DNA from: Cycas panzhihuaensis | Taxonomy: Eukaryota; Cycadophyta | NCBI GenBank assembly: GCA_023213395.1 | Contig: CM041465.1 | Location: 141,739,741-141,803,740 of the forward strand | DNA length: 64,000 nt | Reading direction: 5' to 3' | Part shown: positions 24,399 through 37,430 of the stretch, in pieces | Position numbering within the stretch: position 1 is the first letter of the stretch | Layout of the letters: each line of letters opens with the position of its first letter | The notes under the pieces: generated by a model | Seen by the model: the letters and a program-made list of their open reading frames with translations, nothing else | Databases searched by the model: none | Told to the model about the DNA's origin: nothing | Made by a program: the position numbers and the translations under genes

Positions 24399-25092
24399 AA
24401 AACATCATTGAAAAGTTTTTCCAATGGCCCTACCAAATTCCAAGACTTTCTCACGTCTTATATGCCTCTTCTAAAAGGAGCTTTTCATCTAGTTTTTCGT
24501 ATGATATGTGCGATATACTAGATTTATATTTCATATTATTTCTTAATTTTATCATTTATAAATAGCTAGTCTCATTTACTTTTAAGACTTCATACTTCTT
24601 TAATTAGCACACCACATTCAGATTTTATATGACCTTTATGCCTACATCTATAACCTATAAGGTACATAGTATCTCGAGATAGGTTATTAAGTCTTCCTTC
24701 ATCAACCTAAGCCCCCAATCCTAGCTTTTAAGATAAGTCAATTAGGTCTACTTCTCATTTTCCAGTTATAGTTAGGCATATGAGTTGGTCCATAAGAATG
24801 GGTAAAATTCTACTAAAGTATAAGTGAAGTATCCAAAGGCACTTATGAGTTCTAATTAAGGATATTAGCCATAAATCTAGTTGAGGTAGGCCCCACCTAA
24901 TAATACCATACAATAATATTGGCCATGGGATAAATAGGAGGATGATGAGATATGGCCCTATGAGGATGTATAATGAAATTAACAAAGTGGTTGTTGTATA
25001 GAGGAAATTCCTTCGTTGTTGTCCTTACATCAAGTAATAATATAAAGGGAATAAGAGTGTATATTAGTCGAGCAACTAGCCTTATCTATTGT
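24399..25092. other. Unassigned flank
   Basis: No supported gene. The last bases GGGTT (25093-25097) are the left target duplication of the next element. Confidence 0.5.
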
Positions 25093-25097
25093 GGGTT

Positions 25098-25411
25098 TGT
25101 AGGTGCAAGGAGCAAAACAAGTCGAAGATTATATTATGCATCCATCATTAAAGTATAATATGCTTTATGAATGAGTGGTGGTATTAAAAAAATACTAGGG
25201 AGACATTCCCTTTGTATTTATAATTTGGGAAGGCGGTGGACCGCCTCAACCTAACAAATAAAATAAATAATTAAAAATTAAATAAAATAAAGTTAATACT
25301 TACCTTGGTCAGCTCGTGGATGGTTGCATGGTGGCTCTAGATGGCTCTAAGTGGTGTTTGGGGGCCAGAGGTAGGAGTGCACTCTATTTAATAATGGCCA
25401 TTATTCCAACA
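25098..25411 (-). mobile_element. A1 3' LTR
   Basis: Starts TGTTGGAATAATGG on the minus strand directly after the polypurine tract (CTGGGGGAGAA) and ends CACCTACA. It keeps the same internal layout as the 5' LTR, including the intron-like segment at 25251-25303. Confidence 0.92.
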
Positions 25412-25439
25412 TTCTCCCCCAGAATGTCTATTATATAAA

Positions 25440-26040
25440 ACTCCAAGTTTATCCCTGAATTTATGAAATTTAATATTTTCTAATGGCTTTGCAAATATAT
25501 TAACTATTGGATCTTTAATGTTGTAATATATTAACTCGATCTCACCTACTTGAACTAATTCTTGAATGAAGTGGTGCTAAGTTTTGATATGCTTAGTTCT
25601 GCCATAAAATACTAGATTTTGAGTCATCTAAATGGTGCTTTGATTGTCACACTAAATTTTAGTTAGTCCTTTTTTATCCATCTAAAAATCTTGTAGAATT
25701 CATCGAAGCCATATAGTTTCACATGCACCAGAGACTGTTACTTTATATTCTACTTCTACTATAGATAGGGAAATGATATTCTATTTATTGGTGCTCCATG
25801 CTATAACTACTAAACCCAAATTAAAAGTGTAACCTAAAGTGGATTTTCTATCATCAATGTCACTTGCCCAATCTAAATCTATATATCCATTCAATCTAAA
25901 ATTAAGTGAAGATTTATAATGTAACTCATATTCTATTGTGCCTTTTAGATATTGTAAAATCCTTTTTGATGCTTACCAATGAGTAGTCTTGGGCTCTTGT
26001 ATAAATATAGATACTACATTGACTGCATGCATAATATATA
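25440..26040 (-). pseudogene. A1 RNase H
   Basis: On the minus strand: H-W-x-A-S-K-R-I-L-Q-Y-L-K-G, DLDWASD, K-S-T-L-G-Y, S-G-A-C-E-T-I-W-L-R, CDNQSTI, FYGRTKHI, and an eroded N-I-F-A-K-P-L end. Several stops. This is the 3' end of the polyprotein, directly upstream of the polypurine tract. Confidence 0.85.
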
Positions 26041-26041
26041 G

Positions 26042-26902
26042 TCATATTAAAGTTAAATAAATTAGACTGCCAATTAGTTGTGTGTAGAGTGTGGGATCCA
26101 CTGATGCAGAATCATCAAGTTTAGATAGGTCAATCCCAACTTTAGCTAGAGTTGCTAGAGATTTAAAATCATTCATCTTGAACTTTTGAAGTAAGTCAAT
26201 GGTGTACTTACTTTGAGAAATAAATATGTCATTTTTATCTTTCCATACTTCTAGACCTATGAAGTAATGAATTAAACCCAAATCTATCATCTCAAACTCT
26301 TTATATATAGCTTCCTTAAAGTTTTGCAAAAGATGGGAGTCATTTCCAATGTAGACAAGGTCATCTACATAGAGTCCCACTATTAGAATCAAGTCTCCTT
26401 TAATCTTGATATATAAGTTTAGATCTGATTGAGACATTTCAAAACCTTAATCTTTAAAGTATCTATTGATTTAGGAATACTATGCCTTGGGATCTTACTT
26501 TAATCTGTAGAGTGCCTTTTTAAGCTTACACACTTTGTCTTGTTTCTCCCTAACTTCAAAACCTTGGGGTTGAGAGACATAGATATCTTCTTCATTGTAG
26601 TTATTAAGAAATGTGATTTTAACGTCCATTTGGTAAACATTCCATCCCATTTGTGCTACCAAGCTCATCATTATACAAACAATTTCTATATGTGCAATAG
26701 AGGCAAATATTTCATTATAATTAATACCTTCTCTTTGGGTATAGCCTTTTGCTACCAATCTAGCTTTGTGTTTTTCAATTGATCTGTTAGATTGGAACTT
26801 GGTTTTGTAAACCCACTTGGTACCAATGGCCTTTTTAATAGGAGAAAGGTCAAGTAATTCCCAAGTATCATTTTTTAATATGGAGTTATATTCTTCCTCC
26901 AT
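26042..26902 (-). pseudogene. A1 reverse transcriptase
   Basis: Two long open pieces in the same frame order. The first (26902-26495) runs from MEEEYNSI through [26 protein letters not shown] and MDVKITFLN to QPQGFEV and LKKALY. The second (26437-26042) has the catalytic YVDDL and the GLIHYFIGLEVWKD block. A short broken stretch separates them. The order and motifs are those of the Copia RT, closely similar to element A2. Confidence 0.9.
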
Positions 26903-27249
26903 TGCCTTTCTCTAAGTATCATGTGTGTTGGCCTTGTCAAAAGTATGAGGCTCGCGGGTCTCCATAACTTAACTCATAAGGGAAAAATTCACCCTATGAG
27001 CATGAGCAGATCTTCAATTGTAGTAATTGTCTAAGATATTATCTATATCATGGTTTCTTTGAACCCATTTTGGTAATCTTTATGGTAGAGATTGAGAAGA
27101 GGTTCCCTTTCCACTTGATACATTAATGGTTTATCTTAATTCGTGTGTAGTTGATATATATTTAGACCTAGAGGTGGAATCAAGATTTATCATGACACTA
27201 TTCCCTTTGTTTTAATCATGACCAATGTGGTAAGAATTATCTTCTTAGA

Positions 27250-27990
27250 AATTGACATCTCTACTCACCATGACTTTTTGATATTTAGGATCATAAAACT
27301 TATAAGATTTGGAGGCATCATTGTACCCAATAAATATATATTTGATGCTATGATCATCTAGCTTAGACCTTCTTTGTTTAAGAATATGAGCATAGGCTAA
27401 GCATCAAAAAACTTTTAAGTGGTAGATACTAGGTTTGTATCTAGTCTAAGATTCTTTAGTAGTCTTCCACCTAAGTGCTTTGGTGGTACAACTATTGAGT
27501 AAATAAATAGTTATATGAATTGTTTCAACCCAAAATGCATATCCTAATCTCTTGTCTTTTAACATACACCTAGCCATTTTGACTATAGTACAGTTCTTCC
27601 TTTCTACTACATTGTTTTTTCAGGAGGTATAGGGATTTATAAGTTGTCTTCTTATTCTATGATATGCATAATAGGCTTTGAATTTATTTAAGATGAGCTC
27701 TCCCCCATTATCTGATCTTAGGGAGAGGATTTTATATCCACTTTGTCTTTCCATATAGGTTTTAAAGTTGACAAAGTGTTGGAATGTATCTGACTTGAAT
27801 TTTAGGAAATAAACCTAAGTTTTTCTTATAAAATCATTAATGAATATGATAAAATACCTAGCTCCTACCAATGAGAGAACATCCATGGGACCACAAACAG
27901 CTATGTAGACTAGTTGGAGAGGTCCATTGGCTTTATAGTTATTATCTGGAAAACTTTCCCTATGCTATTTTCTAAGGGGGCATCCTTCAT
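27250..27990 (-). pseudogene. A1 integrase
   Basis: The minus strand reads a CGPM block, FI-x-DF, FKTYMERQSGY, the LRSDNGGE motif (second catalytic Asp), and later the FVG-like end region. Frameshifts and stops are frequent, and the QQNG-V-A-E block is scrambled. Layout matches A2. Confidence 0.8.
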
Positions 27991-28090
27991 AAATATGTTT
28001 ATCCACTTCAATGTGTGGTAACCCATTAACCATATCCATCTTCTTCATTAGTGCCAGACTATTATAGTTCAAGGGTCAAAATCTCTTGTG

Positions 28091-28830
28091 TCATATGTCA
28101 CTGTCAAGATTTATTATTATTTTCAAAGCATAAATATCAGAAGGAGTAAGGACTAACTTGAAAAGTGTGTTCTTAGCCATTTTGCCCATAGAAACTATCA
28201 CCTTATTCCTTCTTTTATCTTTAATAGCATATTCTCCATTATTAAATGTTACTTTGTAATCTTGGCCCATCATCAGTCCCATTGATAAAAGGTTCTTCTT
28301 AAGGGCTGGCACATAAAGCATATTATCAAGATATCGAGTGTCTCATGATTTTGTTTGTAGTACTACATTATCTCTTCCAATGGACTCATAAGAAGTGTCA
28401 TCACCAAATATAATAGATTCCTTTTTAGTTCTGTCCATAGTTGTAAATATATGTTGTTTATGAGTCATATGAGCGGAACAACCTAAATCGATATACCAAC
28501 TATCATCTTTTTCTTCATGGGAAATGAAGCTAGATAGAAAGAGGTGATTATTCTCCCTTACTTCGACAACTATATTGGCACTTTCTCTAGTTGGCGGACC
28601 ATGTTTAGCAAAGCATTTATCTTCCATATGGTCAGGTTAATTGAAAAATATACAATAAAATGAATCTCTTCTTCCAAAGTTAAGGCTTCTACTATGAGGA
28701 TAAGACCTATCAATATAGGAAGGTCTTCCTCTTTCCATAAATGAGCTTGATTATCCCTTTGTCTATTCTTGGGATAATTGGGGTTGGTCCTTTGAGATTG
28801 CATGTCCTCTTGATAAAAATTAGGCAACAT
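28091..28830 (-). pseudogene. A1 protease and zinc-knuckle region
   Basis: Three open pieces: 28830-28570 (gag C-terminus with frameshifts), 28627-28343 (protease: WYIDLGCSAHMT, with D-L-G where D-S-G is usual) and 28321-28091 (LYVPALKKNLLS, the protease C-terminal part). The reading shifts frame between pieces. Same order as A2. Confidence 0.85.
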
Positions 28831-29668
28831 TGGTTTGTCCCATGATTCATTTCTTGACTTTGGTATCTATTGTGGCTAATATTCCTTTGATTATCTCTTT
28901 GTCATCTTTGATGTGGATCTTGATACTTTGGTTGTCTTTCTTAGTGCATTTCTTATCTAGGGTTTCTATTTCTCCCCTTTGGTGATTGGTCCCTAGATTT
29001 AGAAGTACCAGTTTGAGAATTCAATTGTATTCTTGCTCTGGTAGCAAAGGCATATTCAAGTGATTCATTTATATTCTATTATTCCTCTACTGCCATCAAT
29101 AGGGCACTTAGTTGTTCTATTTTTAATGTACTCAAGTCCTTTGATACTCTAATACTAGTAGCCACCATTTCAAATCTTTTCATAGCACTAACACATCTTC
29201 ATATTTGTTAAACTACTCTTTGTTTAGTCAATGTCTCCCCAAGAGATCTCATTTGATTGATAATATCTTACACCTTGTTCATAAATTCAGTTACTGATTC
29301 ATTAGGCATAATCCTAAGATTTTTGAATTTTCTTCTTAGGATTTATAATTTAGATGAAGCAACCCATTTATAGATTAGCTGCAAAGTGTCCCAAGCCTCT
29401 TTAGATGTTACTAACTCACACACTCTAGGAAATATATAGTCCTCAAGTGCACAAAATATTAGTGCAAGTGACTCATTATCTTTCTTGATATTTTCTTTGT
29501 AAGCTAGATTCTTAAGATCTATTAGATTTTATCCTAATTATGTATATCCTATTCTCACAATAGCCCATATATCATTAGCTACGAGGATGGTCTCATCCTC
29601 CTACTCCAATTTAGAAAATTAGAACCATCTAATTTGGGGATGATCATAGTGCTAAAGTTAGCTACCAT
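28831..29668 (-). pseudogene. A1 gag
   Basis: Starts at the minus-strand ATG 29668-29666 and reads FSTMIIPKLDGSNFLNWSRR, the same gag start as A2 (MIIPKFDGNNFLNWSRRMRP). Downstream it contains the UBN2-type gag core with stops and shifts. Confidence 0.85.
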
Positions 29669-29859
29669 TATTTTTCAACTAGGTTTTAATAAGTCTTTTT
29701 GATAAGAATGCCCTTAAAATATAATTATTTAAATAAGGTTTAAAAATTATCCCAAAAATAAAGTTTTATAGTTGTCCCCAAATGTTTAATAAGTGTCTTA
29801 GTCCCTACAAAGGTTTCTAAGCTCTAAGTTTAAGTGTCTCGAAGGGAAGCCTTCTATTG

Positions 29860-30230
29860 TTATCCTATTTAGTGGCGCCTGCCTACAAGTGGCAAACCAA
29901 TGAGCCAATATACCAATTCGTGACCTCTTGGCTTAATATACCTCAGTACGTAAGCTACTAAGGAGGTGCTAAGAAACCCATGATTTATGTGTCTACCTAC
30001 ATTGATCTTATGCCTAGCGATAAATCTAGTAGTGATGGCTTTACTAACTAAGGCACTTACCCTCTCCAGGTCTAGCCTTAGTCTCGAAACTCTAGAAATA
30101 GATAGGTTATACATCTCAGCCTACTACCTAATACACTTGATAGCTAGTGATGTTCCTCATCCAGTATGAGTAGGCCAAAGGCATATGCATGGCGGTAACT
30201 TCAAGGGTTTTTATCATTCCCCTTACAAGG
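29860..30230 (-). other. Conserved block in A1 leader
   Basis: On the minus strand this ~370-bp non-coding block aligns with 49020-49395 of A2, e.g. CTACTCATA-TGGATGAGGA, GGCTAGACCTGGAGAGGGT, and TACGTACTGAGGTATAT in both. In each element it lies about 170-210 bp upstream of gag. Its conservation beyond most of the rest of the leader suggests a function in cis (packaging, translation or splicing), but this is inference. Confidence 0.8.
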
Positions 30231-30551
30231 CTAGAAATAGGGTGGTTGATTCAGGTTCTTATCTTTTTTAATATGAGAAAAAATGGTATTAAATGTGGTC
30301 TTTCTTAGAAACAAAAGGATTCCTTTTAAGATCAAGAAATAAAAGAACTTTTAATAAGAAAGACTAAATATACTTTCAAATGAAAAGATAAATAATTTGT
30401 TTGAATCAATTCACTATGAGGAATAAAGTAAAAGATCAAAATATTTCCTCTTAAAGAAGTAATATGAATGCAAGTATATAATCTATTATCTTTCAATTTT
30501 GAAAAAAATGCTCCTTGAATAATAATGCAAATAACTTATTTGGAAAGAAAG

Positions 30552-30847
30552 TGAAAAGGGTTAATGACATAAGGTCATTACATTAGTTGATTATTTCGAA
30601 AAAGGGTCTTAAGTGAACTTTAAATTAGATCACTTAAGTGAAATGCACTTTCATGTGCATTATGTGTAATTTCATTTCACCTAACTCTAATGCTCCCTCT
30701 CTCAATATAAAAGTAAAGCTCAATGGAGGAGATTCATTCTTACCTCCCCATTTTGTGAGAGCTACTTTCTTTCTCTCAAGTCTCTCTTGCTCCCATGTTT
30801 GCCTTGTGTTTAGTGCATGGAGATGAAGGATAGATCTACTCTTTTTA
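30552..30847 (+). mobile_element. B 5' LTR with PBS
   Basis: Starts TGAAAAG and ends CTTTTTA (the 3' LTR keeps CTTTTCA, so the terminal CA has mutated to TA). TATA box TATAAAA at 30706-30712. PBS TGGTATCAGAGC at 30850-30861, perfect. Confidence 0.95.
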
Positions 30848-30861
30848 TGTGGTATCAGAGC

Positions 30862-32886
30862 TTACTTCCTTCATATTCCCCACTTGCACTTGCAATAGAG
30901 TCATCACTTCCTTCTCCCCTACAATCCATGTGGTGAAGGAGATTTTGAAAGTGAATTTAGAAATAATTTCAAGTTATTATAATAGCATATTTTGTATTAT
31001 TTGCTTTTCCTTTCTCTTTTGTAGGTTTGGAAGCATAATATAAGGAGTTGTAAGGGCCAATGATTCCAATCCTTTGCTAGTCATTCATGCTATCTCATTC
31101 TTCCTTTTTCTTTTCCCTTTTTTGTCCATTTAACAAGGGGAAATGCTGCCGAAAATTTTCCAACATTTAGAAAAATGATTGTAAGGGGACGTATTACCCA
31201 TTTTTTTAAAAGAATTTCGAGTCATTTAAAATATCTATCATTGTATTCTCTCACCTTGCCCATATTGGGATCTTGGTGATAAAAAAATGATGGAAATTTC
31301 ATATGGTATCATGTGTTAATAAGATATTAGCAAGCTGAAATTTTTACAGAAATACAATTTGATTACTAAACTTCACAGGTTTGTAAAATCTTCTACAGAG
31401 ATCCAATTGAAGTGATTCTAATTGTCAAAGATGGGGCTCTGAGTCTACTTTCCATCACAAAAACTGGCACCTAATTTGGATGTCGTATGAGGAAGTTATT
31501 GCTGTTTTAGTGAACAACAGTTATTTTTAGTAAGAATTTTAAAAAAATATAATTTCCTAACTTTACGGGGCTATCAACAACTTTCCAGAACTCATTTGGA
31601 CCTGATTCTACTCCAAAAGATGAAGCTCTAAGTCTAGTTTATAGCACAAAAATCGGCACTCCATTTCGACATCGTGGGAGAAAGTTATTGCTGATTTAGT
31701 GAAGAGTACTTGTTTTTGTATTAACAAAAAAAAAAAGAAAAAAAAAAAAGTGAAGAAAATTTCTTCCTTTTTATAAGGCTTAAAAGCCCATTGTAAAAGT
31801 GAGAAAAAAACACCTGTATCAGAGAAATATCTGATATCCTCACTCAGTTATTAGCATTGCATTTCAACACTCTAAAATCACTCAAAGCAAGCACTCCAAA
31901 GACACTTCAAGCAAGCACTCCAAGTAAGCATTATTTTTAGTTAAATGTACGTTTGATGCAATTCGATAATCTTTTCACTCTTCCTAAAAGGAATGCATCA
32001 CGTACGCTATTTTCTGCCATCTTGTACCTATTCACACACTTGCCAAGGTTGAGATACCTTGGTTGGCAGAATGCTATGCCATAAAGGAGGTGTGGGTTTC
32101 AAATTGGGACTAGACTAAACCAGAATATTGGTGAGGTTTGGTTAGCCATACCATCGTGCCTCAATCAAGGATCATCTTGATAACCAACCAGGAAAACTAA
32201 AACTTTAATACAAGATTAAAATATACCCGATCCAATATCCGTCATAGCCATGGGTATGCACGTACCACTCTTTAGAGGAGGTATATAACTGCTCATTGGT
32301 GAACTAGGTGAGGATTGGGAGTACCTGGGCTCCGTTGTGACGTGGATTACATCACCAAGCACAATTGTGGGTATCGCGAGTGAAGGCCAACTTAATTCTA
32401 CTAGAAGCCTAGGCATCTCTTCAACAACCTCAACTACATGTTGGGCACAAGTTAGAGGTTATTGGGCTGATTACACATCCTACATTTGAGTTCCAAGTTA
32501 TGTAAACTCAATGATGTCAGCTTCTACATTGGCCTACAATCTTGTATATTGATCACTTACTTATTTGTAAAAAATGATCTATAGTGTAATCACAATCGTA
32601 GTTTTTCTCATATTCCTGCTGCATCAGGTTAATATTTTTCACAAATGTTAGTGGCCAATTTTTATCATAGTGCTTCTCATATTCCTGCTGCGTTAGGTTA
32701 ATATTTGTCACAAGTGTTGGTGACTTTTCTCTAAGTTGCTCCCTTCATCTTTGAGCAACCATTCTCACTTCGTCTTTCTTCTTCTACACTACTTTATTAC
32801 ATTTCCTATTTGTAAATAGTGATCGGTCATTTATTGCCATCACTTTTATAGTCCCGTGTTCATTTCTTCCCTTCTAAAAAGACACA
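30862..32886 (+). other. B leader (about 2.0 kb)
   Basis: Non-coding between the PBS and the gag start. It holds a diverged ~190-bp tandem duplication (31351-31530 and 31543-31715), an A-rich run (31725-31750), and a 69-bp-period duplication (32604-32649 and 32673-32718). No reading frame of note. Confidence 0.75.
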
Positions 32887-34252
32887 ATGTCTTCACAATT
32901 CAAGCAAAATATGAACTGCATTCTAAAAAGGAAAGAAAATTGGGACATGTGGTTCACTTTGTGTCGAAATCTTTGTAAAGTATGAAGGTCTATGGAGAGA
33001 TCACTTACAACCTACACCACCTGCATTCTGACTACCACAACCGCTTCAACAGAGGTGCTCCAACTCGCTTCGCAATCTAAACCAAGAATGGGAACTTGAT
33101 GATGATAAAATCCATGCAGGAATACTACTTGTCACTGATTATTCCCTGCATAATCTCATTGATAAAGCTGTACATGATATAGCATGGAAAGTTCTTGAAG
33201 TTCTTAAGAAGAACTTTGATACTAAATTAGACTTAGAATTTATTCACTTAGTGCTGAAGATGAACAAATTAAAAATGTAGAAAGGACATGCAAGTGAGAC
33301 AATCAATCTCCTTCGTCCAATCAAGCAAGCCATTGATAAAGATTTTAAAACTCAATGCTTTACATGGGCTTTCTTGATTCAGTCATGTCTCCATATCCCA
33401 GATTATAAAAATCTATTGGGAAGTCTTCAATCTAGTGGCACTTTGAAGACCCTAAACTTTGAGGATCTTGTTGATAAGTTCATTGAATTTGATAAGACCT
33501 TTGATACCAACTTTGCCACTACATTAGATCTAGTTGGTGCTGCTTTTGAAGTGGAAGAAGATCTTTGTTACACCAAAAATCAAGGTCAATACTCTCATAG
33601 AGGTGGTAATTCCCATGGAAGAGGAAGAGGTAGACAACAAGGATAACGTCCTCTTAGTCAACAGGCTCCTCAATTCCAATAAAAACAGTCTCAAGGCCAA
33701 GGTCAAAATAATCAACCTGGACCTAGATCCAGTAATCAGAGATAACCCAACCAGCCCAATACTTAGATTGGAAATCAAACAATCGTGTGCCAAAGGTGTA
33801 ATAGAAAAGGACATTATGCCAAAAATTGCAGAACTGCCACCAATAAACTACCAAGTTATCAACAACGCCATGGTGTACATAATGTTGATAATGCTTCTTT
33901 TGAAGATGCTTTTGGTGGAACGCAATTTGCTCATGCACATCTTCAAAGAATTGGGACCACTTCATCAAATGTTGTTGATAGATCCACTAAGTATATTGAG
34001 GCTCATTGTGGCTATGCTTATTCACTTTTGCTTTCACCACTTGGAGTTGTAAATAGTGCTACCTTAAATACTTCATCGTGGATCATGGATACTAGAGCAA
34101 CACAACACATGACTTGTCATCACCAGTTCTTTCAAGATTTTGACTCTGAAGTTCGTGGTGTTGTACACATGGCTGACAAATCATCTCAGCTAGTCGAAGG
34201 ACTTGGGCTGTTTGCACAAACTCCTGTGCCTTCCAGATTTTACACTTGTTGA
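32887..34252 (+). pseudogene. B gag and protease
   Basis: The gag ATG at 32887 begins MSSQFKQNMN and is followed by W-D-M-W. A frameshift occurs in the first 200 bp. An open piece 33374-33646 ends in a Gly/Arg-rich stretch, and in the same frame four stops separate it from the zinc knuckle CQRCNRKGHYAKNC (33788-33829). The protease motif reads WIMDTRATQHMT, with D-T-R in place of D-(S/T)-G, so the catalytic triad is broken. A frameshift near 34205 separates it from the next domain. Confidence 0.88.
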
Positions 34253-35380
34253 TGTTTTATATATTCCTGCTCTAAAGCAGAATCTGCTCTCCCTATCCAC
34301 CCTTGTCTCTCATGGATTTGATCTGAGTGTAACTGCAAACAATCAAACTCTCTATGTCATTCACCCTCCTTCAAATGCTGTGGTTATGACCAGAATTCTT
34401 GATGGCAAACTTTTTCGCCTAACTGGCTCACCATCCTCTGAAGCCAACTATGTTGATGATGAATTTGTTTTTACCACAATCCTGACTCCTCAAAAGTTGT
34501 CCCAAGTAGCTCTATGGCATGCTCGTATGGGCCATATCAAAATTGATCGTTTAAGAGAACTACAAGACACTCTTCCTAGTTTGCCTAAGTTCCCCTCCAA
34601 GCCCTTTAAATGTGAAGCATGTATTATTGCTAAATCTCAAAGACAACCCTTTTCTCGTGGTCAGTAGAAATCTAGCCAACCTTTGTAGTTTGTACACTAA
34701 GATATATGCGGTCCTATGCCCATCCCTTCTATCAAATATAAGTGGTACTATATTACTTTCATTGATGATTTTACCAAGAAAGTATAGGTTGCTTTTCTTG
34801 CAAAGAAAGATGAAGCTTTTTCTATGTTTCAAGCTTTCAAGGCCCGCGTGGAAAATGAATCTGGATTCAAGATCAAAATACCCAGGATTGACAATGGTGG
34901 CGAGTACACATCTAATGAGTTTGAATCGTACCTACGTCAACATTGAATCAAACATCAGACCACTGTTGCAGGTACACCCCAACAAAATGGAGTTGCCGAG
35001 CGCATGAATAGGACCATCATGAATATGGCTCGTGCTATGCTGGTATATAAGAATGTCCCTATCTATCTTTGGGCTGAGGCTATCTGGACTGTTGTGTATT
35101 GCATCAACACTGTTAGTCCCTCCAAGCTTGACCCCTCTCCACATGAAATGTGGTATGGACAAACCCCCTCTATCTCCCACTTCAGAATTTTTGGCTCTAT
35201 TTGTTATGCTCATATTTTGCAGGAACATAGAAATAAGCTCCAAGATAAAGTTATCAAAGGCATCTTTGTCGGATACCCTATGGACAAAAAGGGATACAAG
35301 GTTTTTATACCTTCATAGCACAAAATCATCATCACTAGAGATGTTATCTTTGCAGAGACTGAAGATTAATTACTCAGACT
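34203..35380 (+). pseudogene. B GAG-pre-integrase and integrase
   Basis: YIPALKQNLLS, then the zinc finger LWHARMGH...CEACIIAKS, then the integrase core with DICGPM, FIDDFTKK, IDNGGEY and TPQQNGVAERMNR. All three acidic positions can be seen. The C-terminal FVGYP/KGYKVF block follows. Stops interrupt it at about 34665, 34686, 34698, 34786 and 34943. From 35004 the frame is open and continues into the linker and RT. Confidence 0.9.
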
Positions 35381-35390
35381 TGACTCCAAG

Positions 35391-37133
35391 ATGCCTTCAT
35401 ACCGATTTAATGATGCTACTGAATTTGATGTCCAGATTCTAAAATTTAGGTGGGGAGATGCTGAACAGTTGCTTAAAATCTTGGAATCTAACAATAGAGC
35501 CTCAGAGGATACAAGCAGTGACTCCAATCCAATGTGTACACATCCAGCACTATCATTTGTGAATAGCCAAGTTGACAAAGGCAAAGCCATAGCAGAAGGA
35601 TCATCTTCTCTAACATCTGTGGCTGGCCCATCTTCTCCAGCATCATCAACTTCCTTCGTGCTAAATATTTCACATGATCCTTTTTAGGATCAAAACGAAG
35701 ATCAAGAGGTTGTGGAAATGAAAACCTCATTCCCAACTCGAGGTTTTCGTGAAGCCTACCAGCTACACAAGGACATGCGAATAGATGAGGTAGGCAAAAC
35801 TGGCACTAGAAGTGCCCATAGAACAAGGATGCATGAATCACTTTCCGTTGAGCTTGAACTAGCAGAACTACATCTTGCTCTTAATGAAGAGCCCCTAACA
35901 TACCAAGAAGCTGTAAAGCATGCAGCTTGGAGAAATGCCATGAACGAAGAGTATCAATCTCTTATTAAGAACGGTACATGGGAGCTTGTTAATCTACCAC
36001 TTGGAAGAAAGGTAGTTCAAAATAAATGGGTGTTCAAAAACAAGTATAGATCAGATGGCACCCTAGAAAAACACAAGGCGAGGTTGGTAACAAAAGGATT
36101 CACGCAAAGGGAAGGCATTGACTACACTGAAATCTTTGCTCCTACAACCAAGTGGCCTACAATCAGAACTCTTATAGCCTTAGCTACTCAATAGGGTTAG
36201 AAAATCCACCAACTCGATGTTAAGACTGCATTTCTCAATGGGGACCTTAAAGAAGAAATTTACATGGTTCAGCCAGAAGGATACGAGATTGACAGTCAGG
36301 AGCATAAAGTTTGTAGGCTCAAAAAGTCCTTGTACGGCTTAAAGTAAGCCCCTCATGCTTGGTTTACCAAGTTGTCTGAAAGAATGAGGCAACTTGGATA
36401 TGAGGTTTGTGACTATCAAGATATTGATGTAACATTATTCATCAAGCGCCAAAATGATAAAGTCACTTACCTCTTAATCTTTGTCGATGACATGCTCATA
36501 ACGGGGAATAGTGAACAGGTAATTAGCCAATTGAAGAAGGACCTTGCTAAAACTTTTGAATTGTCTGACCTCGGGTTGATGAAATATTACTTGGGAATTA
36601 AAGTAACTCAAAAGGAAGGCAAAATATTTTTCTCCCAAGAAAAATATATCAATGATCTTCTGACAAAGTTTCAGTTGGAAGGTGCTCGACCAGTGGATAC
36701 ACTTATGGAGCTTAATATTAAGCTCTCAGTTGATGGTGATAATAGGGAGGTAGATGCAACACTCTATAGACAACTTGTAGGTAGTCTCATCTATACTACC
36801 AACACAAGGCCAGATATTGCACACTCTATCGGCATTCTTGCAAGATTCATGAAAAATCCTAAGCAGAATCATTGGCAAGCTACAATACGAGTGTTGAGGT
36901 ACCTAAAGACAACTAGCAAATATGGTCTGTTGTATGAACCCAATGCAGAATTTAAACTTTATGCATATCTGCACTCGGACTTTGCCAGAGATAAAGACAT
37001 AGGAAGATCTACGTCTGGGTACGTAACATTTCTTGGAACAGCACCAATATCATGGAGATCCAGATGGCAGAAGATAGTTGCAAATTCAACTGCTGCCGAA
37101 AGTACATTCTTTACGAGACAAGCAAGGAGGTGA
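35391..37133 (+). pseudogene. B reverse transcriptase and RNase H (first part)
   Basis: A serine-rich linker (35391-35687) leads to the [46 protein letters not shown] and LKKSLYGLK, then the catalytic FVDDM at about 36480-36495, DLGLMKYYLGI, and the RNase H block with HSDFARD and S-T-S-G-Y. Only about four stops occur in 1.7 kb (e.g. at 36192-36199 and 36345), so it is the best preserved old Copia pol in the window. A frameshift near 37125 starts the last part. Confidence 0.93.
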
Positions 37134-37430
37134 TATGGCTTAGAAAATTATTGAATACATTAAATGCCACCCAAAGAAGTTCTACTAGCTTACATGTAGA
37201 TAATCAATCTACAATCCAGATGGCTAAAAATCTTGTATTTCATGATCGTACCAAACATATAAGTACAAAAGTCTACAGGATTAGATAACTAGTTCATGAT
37301 GGTACAATTCAATTGAAGTACTACCCCACAGCAGATCAAGTGGCCGATATCTTCACCAAACCACTGAAGAGAGTGAAGTTTGAACAGTTCTGAAAGTAAC
37401 TCAGACTTAGGGCCTCCATCTCTGACTGAT
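37052..37430 (+). pseudogene. B RNase H C-terminal part
   Basis: In a shifted frame: VIWLRKLL, VDNQSTIQMAKN, FHDRTKHI, and a DQVADIFTKPL end. Standard Copia polyprotein end. Confidence 0.88.

Noticed and set aside
35366-35941. Minus-strand open frames opposite element B pol
   Set aside because: Antisense shadows of the polyprotein.
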